Below are positions 1-5,095 of a DNA stretch of 5,528 bases, one piece after another. The position numbers were made by a program, and so were the translations under genes. Source of the stretch: Candidatus Bipolaricaulota bacterium (GTDB lineage: Bacteria > Bipolaricaulota > Bipolaricaulia > Bipolaricaulales > Bipolaricaulaceae); assembly GCA_027027485.1 (NCBI GenBank), contig JALVLL010000057.1, positions 1 through 5,528 of the forward strand, in the 5' to 3' direction. Every line of letters starts with the position of its first letter. Position 1 is the stretch's first letter. The notes under the pieces were generated by a model, which saw only the letters and a program-made list of their open reading frames with translations, was not told the DNA's origin and did no database searches.

Positions 1-86
1 GAGGCCACGATGGCCGGCAAAGCGGAGTTCTTGGCCCCTGAGGCGACCACCCGGCCCATAAGGGGCCGACCGCCGCGGATGGCCAT
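1..86 (-). CDS. murA: UDP-N-acetylglucosamine 1-carboxyvinyltransferase, N-terminal 28 residues (cut by window edge)
   Basis: The first 28 codons of MurA, which transfers enolpyruvate from PEP to UDP-GlcNAc in the first committed step of peptidoglycan synthesis, in the cytoplasm. The ATG at 86 shares one base with the TGA of the M23 gene (TGATG), and the frame stays open to base 1. The fragment begins MAIRGGRPLMGRVVASGAKN and continues SALPAIVA. RGGRPL followed by a short strand and SGAKNSALP is the hallmark MurA N-terminus; K19 and N20 correspond to the conserved Lys22/Asn23 pair of the E. coli enzyme, which contacts PEP and substrate. No Shine-Dalgarno stands out just upstream, so translation probably depends on coupling to the preceding gene. 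A GTG codon immediately before the ATG is an alternative start. EPSP synthases share the fold but not this signature. The PEP-binding Cys/Asp loop lies outside the window. Confidence 0.85.
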   Translation of the reverse strand, partial: MAIRGGRPLMGRVVASGAKNSALPAIVA

Positions 87-940
87 CACGGAAGCCACGC
101 CAGCGGATCCACGGGTTTCCCGTGGAGGCGGATCTCGAAGTGGAGGTGCGGGCCCGTGGAGAGGCCGGTGTTCCCCGAGAGGGCGATCACCTGACCCTGC
201 TCCACGAACTGCCCCACCTCCACCAGGATCTCCGAGAGGTGGGCGTAATAGGTGGAGAGGCCATTCCCGTGGTCGATCACCACGAGGAGCCCGTATCCCC
301 CCTGTCGGCCGGCGAAGGTCACCTTTCCCGCGGCAGCGGCATGGACCTCGGTCCCCACCGGGACCCCGAAGTCGATCCCGGTGTGGAAGTCGGGCGTGCC
401 GTAGATAGGGTGGATCCTGGGGCCAAAGAGGGAGGTGATCCTCCCTTTGAGGGGCCAGATGAAGGTCGAGTCGGGGTGCCAGCCGAGCTTCAGGGCCTCG
501 AGCCAGGGGATCTCCCTGGGGGAGGGAATGAGGAGTTTCTGTCCGGGGAGGGGGAGACCGGTGAGGTCGTTGGCCATGATGATGTCGGGCTTCCCCACGC
601 CATACGAGGCGGCGATATCGTCCAGGGTCTGGCCCTCCTTCACCGTGTGGATCACCCCGCCGTGGGGAAGGATCAGGACCTCGCCGGGGCGGAGTTTCCG
701 GGGATCGGCGATGCGGTTGCTGGCCCTGATGTAATCCACCGGGACCCCGTACCGGCGCGCGATGGAAGCCAAGGTATCCCCAGGACGTACCCTGTAGCTC
801 GTGTAGGGAAGCGACGGCGGGGCCCCGATGGGCCCTCCGGAGTCCCCGGGGGAGGGGATCCCAGGCGGGGAGAGGGAGATGATGGCCAGGGGGAGGACCA
901 ACGCGAGGAGCACCGCCGCGACGATGATCTCCCTACTCAC
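86..940 (-). CDS. Membrane-anchored or secreted LysM-LysM-M23 peptidoglycan endopeptidase
   Basis: A 284-residue envelope enzyme expected to cut peptidoglycan cross-links or stem peptides outside the membrane. The N-terminus has a hydrophobic stretch at 5-24 after a short charged start (signal peptide or anchor; no lipobox Cys), then a Pro/Gly/Ser-rich linker. Two LysM domains bind glycan, about 48-92 (YRVRPGDTLASIARRYGV) and 96-138 (HTVKEGQTLDDIAASYGV). The M23/LytM domain covers about 160-284. The zinc ligands H186 and D190 (HTGID) and H267 (HLHFE), and the catalytic histidines H234 (YYAH) and H265, are all present, so it should be an active peptidase rather than a degenerate EnvC/NlpD-type activator. 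The start is the GTG at 940, overlapping the rho stop by 8 bases, with GGAG (954-951) ten bases upstream. The stop overlaps the murA start in TGATG. The exact bond cleaved cannot be read from sequence. Confidence 0.93.
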   Translation of the reverse strand: MSREIIVAAVLLALVLPLAIISLSPPGIPSPGDSGGPIGAPPSLPYTSYRVRPGDTLASIARRYGVPVDYIRASNRIADPRKLRPGEVLILPHGGVIHTVKEGQTLDDIAASYGVGKPDIIMANDLTGLPLPGQKLLIPSPREIPWLEALKLGWHPDSTFIWPLKGRITSLFGPRIHPIYGTPDFHTGIDFGVPVGTEVHAAAAGKVTFAGRQGGYGLLVVIDHGNGLSTYYAHLSEILVEVGQFVEQGQVIALSGNTGLSTGPHLHFEIRLHGKPVDPLAWLP

Positions 941-2189
941 TGTTCATGAGCTCCAGGAATTGCCTGTTATCCCTGGTCTGCTTCATCTTGCTTATGATGA
1001 AGAGCAACGCCTGCTCGGGTTCCATGTTGGCTATCAATTGCCGCAGGATGTGGACCTTGCGAAGGACATCCGGCTCGAGGAGGAGTTCCTCTTTTCTCGT
1101 CCCGGACTGAAGCAGGTCTATGGCGGGGAAGATCCTCTTGTTGGCGAGATCCCGGTTCAAGACGAGCTCCATGTTCCCCGTGCCCTTGAACTCCTCGAAG
1201 ACCACCTGGTCCAGGCGGGAGCCGGTGTCGATGAGGGCGGTGGCGATGATGGTCAGCGACCCCCCTTCCTCGATGTTCCGCGCGGCCCCGAAGAACTCCT
1301 TGGGCTTGTAGAGGGCGGTGGGGTCGATGCCGCCGGAGAGGAGCTTCCCGGAGGGGGTGATGGAGAGGTTGTAGGCCCGGGCCAGGCGCGTCAGGGAGTC
1401 CATCAGGATCACCACGTCGTACCCCACCTCCACCAGACGCTTGGCCTCGGCGGTGACGAGCTCGGCCACCCGGGTGTGGTGATGGGGCTCCATGTCGAAG
1501 GTGGCCGCCACCACCTCGGCCCGCTTCACCGACCGCTTGAAGTCGGTGACCTCCTCGGGCCGCTCGGCCACAAGCAGGATCAGGAGCTTGACATCGGGGT
1601 AGTTGGCCTCCAACCCCTGGGCGATGTGCTTGAGGAGGGTGGTCTTCCCCGCCTTGGGGGGCGAGACGATGAGGCCGCGTTGGCCCTTCCCGATGGGGGC
1701 GAAGAGGTCGATTATGCGGGTGGAGAGCTCGTCGGGGTCGTGTTCCAGGATGTACTGCTCGTTGGGGTGAAGGGGGGTGAGCTCGTGGAAGTCACGGCGG
1801 CGGCGGACCTCCTCGGGATCCTTGCCGTTGACCTCGTCCACCCTGAGGAGGGCGAAGTACTTCTCGCCGTTCTTCGGGGGGCGCACCAGCCCCCGCACCA
1901 CGTCCCCGTTCTTGAGGCCGAACCGCCTGATCTGGGAGGGGGAGACGTAGACATCGTAGCGGGAGGGGAGGCAGGATTTATCCCGCAGGAAACCGAAGAA
2001 GGCGTTGTTCTCGGAGGTAACGATCTCCAGTATCCCCTCGGTGTACAGCTCCTCCCGCTCCGCCAGGGCCCGCAGCACCGCCATCTGGAGCTCGTAAAGC
2101 CCCATGTCGGGGTTGCCGTCCACGCCGAGCTCCCTGGCGAGCTTCAGGAGTTCCTCATGGGACTTGTTACGTACTTCCAGGAGTTCCAT
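933..2189 (-). CDS. rho: Transcription termination factor Rho
   Basis: A hexameric, ring-shaped ATP-driven RNA translocase that ends transcription on untranslated RNA. From the ATG at 2189 it has 418 residues (419 in E. coli). The N-terminal helical domain (1-47) is followed by the RNA-binding cold-shock-like domain with FFGFLR (64-69) and YVSPSQIRRF (81-90), then the RecA-like motor: Walker A PPKAGKTT (177-184), the catalytic glutamate E209 in ERPEEV, Walker B VVILMDS (259-265), the Q-loop PSGKLLSGGID (279-289), the R-loop KGTGNMEL (335-342) and the arginine finger R365 in SGTRKEELL. There is no large N-terminal insertion. One oddity: residue 208, before the catalytic glutamate, is Ala (GCC) where most Rho proteins have Asp (DERPEEV). 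The start overlaps rpiB by 23 bases, and the end overlaps the next gene by 8. With no leader of its own, classical autogenous attenuation upstream of rho is not evident. Confidence 0.98.
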   Translation of the reverse strand: MELLEVRNKSHEELLKLARELGVDGNPDMGLYELQMAVLRALAEREELYTEGILEIVTSENNAFFGFLRDKSCLPSRYDVYVSPSQIRRFGLKNGDVVRGLVRPPKNGEKYFALLRVDEVNGKDPEEVRRRRDFHELTPLHPNEQYILEHDPDELSTRIIDLFAPIGKGQRGLIVSPPKAGKTTLLKHIAQGLEANYPDVKLLILLVAERPEEVTDFKRSVKRAEVVAATFDMEPHHHTRVAELVTAEAKRLVEVGYDVVILMDSLTRLARAYNLSITPSGKLLSGGIDPTALYKPKEFFGAARNIEEGGSLTIIATALIDTGSRLDQVVFEEFKGTGNMELVLNRDLANKRIFPAIDLLQSGTRKEELLLEPDVLRKVHILRQLIANMEPEQALLFIISKMKQTRDNRQFLELMNSE

Positions 2190-2646
2190 CGCTATCACCC
2201 CCTCCCCCATCGGCCGGGGGACCTTCGGAGATGAGCTTCAGGCGCCGCGCATGGCGTCCCCCCTCGAAGGGGGTGGAGAGGAAAACCCTCACGATCTCCT
2301 CGGCGAGCCCCACTCCCACCACCCTGCCGCCGAGGCACAGGACGTTGGCGTCGTTGTGGGCCCGGGCCATGCGGGCCATGTAGGCGTTGGCGCAGGTGGC
2401 GGCCCTGATCCCCGGCACCCGGGAGGCGGCCATGGCCATCCCGATGCCGGTGCCGCAGATCAGGATCCCGTATTCGGCCTCTCCCCGCGCCACCGCCCGG
2501 GCCACGGCGAAGGCATAGCGGGGGTAGTCGGTGGACTCCTCGGAGTGGGTGCCGAGGTCCAAGACCTCGTGCCCGGAAAGGACGCCCCTCACCAGGGCCT
2601 CCTTGAGCCGGTATCCCGCGTGGTCCGAACCTATGGCTATCCTCAC
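2167..2646 (-). CDS. rpiB: Ribose-5-phosphate isomerase B, with Gly/Asp-rich C-terminal tail
   Basis: Interconverts ribose 5-phosphate and ribulose 5-phosphate in the non-oxidative pentose phosphate pathway, in the cytoplasm. From the GTG at 2646 it has 159 residues. IGSDHAG (5-11), DYP (40-42), the catalytic-base cysteine C64 in CGTGIGM, the AHNDAN segment (96-101, the conserved His-Asn pair) and GGRHARR (129-135, phosphate-binding arginines) are all present. An in-frame GTG at 2655 would add three residues. I prefer 2646 because relatives start just before the (K/R)IAIGSDHAG strand and a GGAG (2660-2657) lies 10 bases ahead; AGGAGG at the end of the previous gene lies 15 bases from 2655, so that start is not excluded. 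The final 20 residues or so, rich in Gly, Asp and Pro, exceed the usual RpiB end and are encoded by DNA that also holds the rho ribosome-binding site. The gene runs 23 bases into rho. RpiB relatives include allose-phosphate and galactose-phosphate isomerases; no such context appears here. Confidence 0.94.
   Translation of the reverse strand: MRIAIGSDHAGYRLKEALVRGVLSGHEVLDLGTHSEESTDYPRYAFAVARAVARGEAEYGILICGTGIGMAMAASRVPGIRAATCANAYMARMARAHNDANVLCLGGRVVGVGLAEEIVRVFLSTPFEGGRHARRLKLISEGPPADGGGGDSDGTPGST
2194..2205 (-). promoter_or_regulatory. Shine-Dalgarno site of rho inside the end of rpiB
   Basis: The transcript reads GGAGGGGGTGAT just ahead of the ATG at 2189. The GGTGAT part ends 4 bases before the start codon, which is the proper register for pairing with the 16S rRNA 3' end (complement of AAGGAGGTGATC). 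This supports the ATG at 2189 as the rho start rather than the in-frame ATG at 2210 or GTG at 2198. The site is translated as part of rpiB, so ribosomes finishing rpiB pass through it. Confidence 0.65.
2198..2220 (-). other. Possible RNA hairpin covering the rho ribosome-binding site
   Basis: In the transcript CCCCC (2220-2216) is followed by a seven-base loop and GGGGG (2208-2204), then A and a second GGGGG (2202-2198). The C run could pair with either G run; the second choice would cover most of the rho Shine-Dalgarno sequence. A stem of five G-C pairs is stable but short, and C and G runs are common in such G+C-rich DNA. The effect on rho translation is inferred, not shown. Confidence 0.35.
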
Positions 2647-2664
2647 CGCGATCACGCTCCGGGC

Positions 2665-3303
2665 TCAAAGCCTCCTGAAGACGGCACGGATGATGTCGCT
2701 GTACATCCGCATCCTGTCCCGAAGGCCCCTGCGCACGCCCCGCTTCTCTTCCTTCCTGACGTGGGAGACGCCCTCGAGGCGGACCTTCGTCTGCTTCCAT
2801 CCCTCCTTCAGGGCGGCCTTCGTGAGGGCCATCTCCACCCCGAAGGATGTGTCCTCGTCGAGCGCCTTCCTCACTCTCTCCCAGATCCGGCGGTGGAGCA
2901 CCCTCTGGCCCGAGAGGAAGGGCGCTATGGTCATGGAGATATCGGTGCCGATGCGGCCTTCCCTGAAAACGCCGATCACGATGTCCGCGTCCCCCTGCCC
3001 GTAGGCCTCGATGAGTTTTTTAACGTGCCCCGGCCTGAGGCCCACAAGGTCCGCGTCCAAAAAAAGGAGGACATCGTTCCGCGCTTCCCGAACGCCCACA
3101 TCCAGGGCCAACGCCTTCCCCACGTTGTGATCGAGCCTTATCACCTTGACACCGAATCGTTCCGCTTCCTCCGCGGTATTATCGCTGGAGCCGTCGTCCA
3201 CCACGATGATCTCGTCCACCTCGGGCACCTGCAGCAGGGGTTCGAGGACCTTGCCGATACGGCCAGCCTCGTTGAAGGCCGGGATGACAACGGAAACTCG
3301 CAT
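2665..3303 (-). CDS. Family 2 glycosyltransferase (GT-A fold), single-domain, acceptor unknown
   Basis: A 212-residue protein of the GT2 family, which moves a sugar from a nucleotide-sugar donor to an acceptor with inversion. The start motif VVIPAFNEA (5-13), the nucleotide-binding loop VVDDGSSDNT (34-43), HNVGKA (59-64) and the DXD metal-binding motif in FLDADL (81-86) are all intact, so catalysis is expected. SGQRVL (131-136) precedes the likely acceptor region. I see no transmembrane segment, unlike many polyprenyl-phosphate sugar transferases; the last 35 residues are rich in Arg and Lys with hydrophobic residues between, which could form a helix that sits on the membrane surface. At about 210 residues it is a minimal catalytic domain, shorter than GpgS-type enzymes. 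It has its own promoter and strong Shine-Dalgarno site and is the first gene of a unit ending in cell-wall genes, so an envelope role is plausible. The substrate cannot be read from sequence. Confidence 0.9.
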   Translation of the reverse strand: MRVSVVIPAFNEAGRIGKVLEPLLQVPEVDEIIVVDDGSSDNTAEEAERFGVKVIRLDHNVGKALALDVGVREARNDVLLFLDADLVGLRPGHVKKLIEAYGQGDADIVIGVFREGRIGTDISMTIAPFLSGQRVLHRRIWERVRKALDEDTSFGVEMALTKAALKEGWKQTKVRLEGVSHVRKEEKRGVRRGLRDRMRMYSDIIRAVFRRL

Positions 3304-3311
3304 GGGGGTTT

Positions 3312-3317
3312 TCTCCT
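3312..3317 (-). promoter_or_regulatory. Shine-Dalgarno site of the glycosyltransferase gene
   Basis: AGGAGA lies 8 bases upstream of the ATG at 3303. It is one of the clearest canonical ribosome-binding sites in the window and fixes the start of this gene. It falls within the short leader downstream of the predicted promoter. Confidence 0.8.
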
Positions 3318-3332
3318 AGGGCTTCGAAATGC

Positions 3333-3361
3333 AGTATAGCTATCCGGCTTAAAGGTGTCAA
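3333..3361 (-). promoter_or_regulatory. Sigma-70/SigA-type promoter for the glycosyltransferase-rpiB-rho-M23-murA unit
   Basis: On the minus strand TTGACA (3361-3356) is followed by a 17-base spacer and TATACT (3338-3333). The -35 box matches the consensus at six of six positions, the -10 box at five of six, and the spacing is ideal. Transcription would begin near 3325-3327, leaving a leader of roughly two dozen bases that contains the AGGAGA ribosome-binding site. The proS stop codon TGA is embedded in the -35 box. A and T stand out locally against the G+C-rich surroundings, as expected of a real promoter. The elements are seen directly; activity is inferred. Confidence 0.8.
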
Positions 3362-5082
3362 ATGGATTCCGCCCGGAGGAGCTCCCTCACGCCCTCCACC
3401 ACGGAAGCGGGGTCCGCGGGGAGGGAGGTCTTCGCCCCGTCCCGGCGCCGCTCCACCTCCACCTCGCCCCGTTTCAGGGCCCGGGGGCCCACCACGATCA
3501 TGAGGGGCACCCCGATGAGCTTGGCGTCGTGGAACTTCTCGCCGGGGGAGCGGTCCCGGTCATCCAGGAGGGCCTCCATCCCGGCCCCGTCCAAGGCCTC
3601 GGCCAGGCGCTCGGAGAGCTCCATCTGCTCCCCCATATCGGGCCGCAGCACCGGGATCACCACGTGGAAGGGCGCGATCTCCACGGGCCAGATGATGCCC
3701 TGATCGTCATGGTGCTGCTCGATCACCGCCCCCAGGATCCGCGAGACCCCGATGCCATAACACCCCATGATGACGGGCTTTTCGGATCCGTCCCGGTCCA
3801 GGAAGGTGGCCCCCAGGGCCTCGGAGTACTTGGTGCCGAGCTGGAATATCTGCCCTACCTCGATCCCGCGGCGGATCCGCAGGGGCGCCCCGCAGTGGCC
3901 GCACGGATCCCCCTCCTGGACCCGCCGGAGGTCGAGATATCTCTCCACGGCGAAATCCCGTCCGGGCTTGGCCCCCACATAGTGATAGCCCTCCCTGTTC
4001 CCACCCACCACGGCCGCGGGGATATCGCGCACCGCCTCATCGGCCAGGACCGGGATCCGGAGCCCGATGGGACCCAGGAAACCGAAGGGGGCGCCGGCGA
4101 TCCCTTCCACCTCGTCGGGATCGTCCACCCGCCGCAGGGTGGGATCGCCCACGGCCTGCAGGAGCTTCGTCTCCTCCAGTTCGTGATCGCCGCGCACGAG
4201 GACCGCCATGGGCCCGCCCCGCCCCACGTAGATGAAGGTCTTCACCACCTGCGATGGGCTCACCCCGAGGAACTCCACCAGCTCCTCGACGGTCCGTACC
4301 CCCGGCGTCTCCACGAGCTCCAAGGGTCTCTCCTCCACCCGAGGCGGGCTCGGTGGCCTGGCGTGGGCTATCTGGCGGTTGGCGGCGTAACCGCATGAGG
4401 AACAGAGGGCGATCTCGTCCTCGCCCGTCTCCGCCACGGCCATGAACTCGTGGGAGACGTTCCCCCCCATCACCCCGGTGGGGGCCTCCACCACCTTTAT
4501 CTTGAGCCCGCACCGGAGGAAGGCCCGGTAATAGGCCTTGTACATGTCGTTGTAGGTCTCCTCCAGGGACTCCCAGCTCGTGTGGAAGCTGTAGGCGTCC
4601 TTCATGAGGAACTCCCGGGCCCGCATCACCCCAAACCGGGGCCGGATCTCGTCCCGGTACTTCTCGCCGATCTGGTAGAGGGTGAGGGGGAGATCGCGCC
4701 AGGAACTTATCTCGCGGGAGGCGAGCTCGGTGATGATCTCCTCGTGGGTGGGGCCCAGGGCGAACCCCTGGCCCTTGCGGTCGGTGAGCTTGAACATCTC
4801 GGGGCCGAAGTCCTCCCAGCGGCCGGTGCGGCGCCAGAGCTCCTCGGGCTGGAGCACCGGGAGCTTCATCTCCAGGGCCCCGATCGAGTCCATTTCCTCC
4901 CTCACGATCCGCTCCACCTTCCGGAGGGCCCGGTATCCGAAGGGGAGGAACTCGTAGATCCCCGAGGCCACCTTGCGGATGAGCCCCGCCCGGAGCATCA
5001 GCTTGTGGGAGGGGATCTCCGCCTCCGCCGGCTCCTCCTTCCAGGTGGGAAGGAGGTATCTGGACCACTTCACGTAGGCCAT
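3358..5082 (-). CDS. proS: Proline--tRNA ligase (ProRS), long bacterial form with editing domain
   Basis: A cytoplasmic class II aminoacyl-tRNA synthetase that charges tRNA-Pro with proline. From the ATG at 5082 it has 574 residues, close to the 572 of E. coli ProS. The N-terminal catalytic core carries SHKLMLRAG (25-33), GPTHEE (110-115) and motif 2 RDEIRPRFG (143-151) with FLMKDAYSF (158-166). An inserted YbaK-like editing domain, roughly 240-385, includes VVKTFIY with the expected editing lysine (K281), GPIGL (337-341) and YHYVG (366-370); this domain hydrolyses mischarged Ala-tRNA-Pro in relatives. Motif 3 GCYGIGVSR is at 440-448 and the anticodon-binding domain fills about 468-574. Two Cys pairs (C227/C230, C394/C397) flank the insertion. 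The frame is open upstream into dinG, but the family start matches the ATG at 5082 or the GTG at 5073. Neither has a clear Shine-Dalgarno, so the start may depend on reinitiation after dinG, 13 bases upstream. The stop TGA lies inside the -35 box of the next promoter. Confidence 0.97.
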   Translation of the reverse strand: MAYVKWSRYLLPTWKEEPAEAEIPSHKLMLRAGLIRKVASGIYEFLPFGYRALRKVERIVREEMDSIGALEMKLPVLQPEELWRRTGRWEDFGPEMFKLTDRKGQGFALGPTHEEIITELASREISSWRDLPLTLYQIGEKYRDEIRPRFGVMRAREFLMKDAYSFHTSWESLEETYNDMYKAYYRAFLRCGLKIKVVEAPTGVMGGNVSHEFMAVAETGEDEIALCSSCGYAANRQIAHARPPSPPRVEERPLELVETPGVRTVEELVEFLGVSPSQVVKTFIYVGRGGPMAVLVRGDHELEETKLLQAVGDPTLRRVDDPDEVEGIAGAPFGFLGPIGLRIPVLADEAVRDIPAAVVGGNREGYHYVGAKPGRDFAVERYLDLRRVQEGDPCGHCGAPLRIRRGIEVGQIFQLGTKYSEALGATFLDRDGSEKPVIMGCYGIGVSRILGAVIEQHHDDQGIIWPVEIAPFHVVIPVLRPDMGEQMELSERLAEALDGAGMEALLDDRDRSPGEKFHDAKLIGVPLMIVVGPRALKRGEVEVERRRDGAKTSLPADPASVVEGVRELLRAESI

Positions 5083-5095
5083 GGGTGGGGTAAGG

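Noticed and set aside
2187..2210. The in-frame ATG at 2210 as the rho start, adding seven residues.
   Set aside because: The ATG at 2189 has the better placed Shine-Dalgarno and gives a length that matches the family; the 2210 codon lies in the putative hairpin loop.
828..2234. A 468-codon open frame on the plus strand, opposite rho.
   Set aside because: Its product is rich in Gly, Glu, Leu, Val and His with no recognisable domain, and it mirrors the highly conserved rho codons. Long antisense frames arise by chance in G+C-rich genes.
3057..3065. A run of seven U residues in the glycosyltransferase transcript, forming a U-UUU-UUG slippery heptamer over the DXD motif.
   Set aside because: The zero-frame protein is complete and conserved on both sides, and I see no clear stimulatory structure or useful alternate-frame product. 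Incidental transcript slippage cannot be excluded but has no support.
3335..3342. Short palindrome ATAGCTAT-like bases overlapping the predicted -10 box, as a possible operator.
   Set aside because: Only eight bases or fewer, without a second copy or longer inverted repeat; expected by chance around a TATACT box.
3304..3357. A rho-independent terminator after proS.
   Set aside because: No G+C-rich stem followed by a U run is visible on the minus strand; the gap is explained by the promoter and ribosome-binding site.
2104..4398. Long plus-strand open frames opposite rpiB, the glycosyltransferase and proS (2104-3339 and 3355-4398).
   Set aside because: Low-complexity, His/Pro/Gly-rich translations with no motifs, lying antisense to well-supported genes.
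4037..5068. A 343-codon minus-strand frame overlapping proS.
   Set aside because: It is an alternate-frame shadow of proS, with Gly/Arg/Pro-rich composition and no domain.
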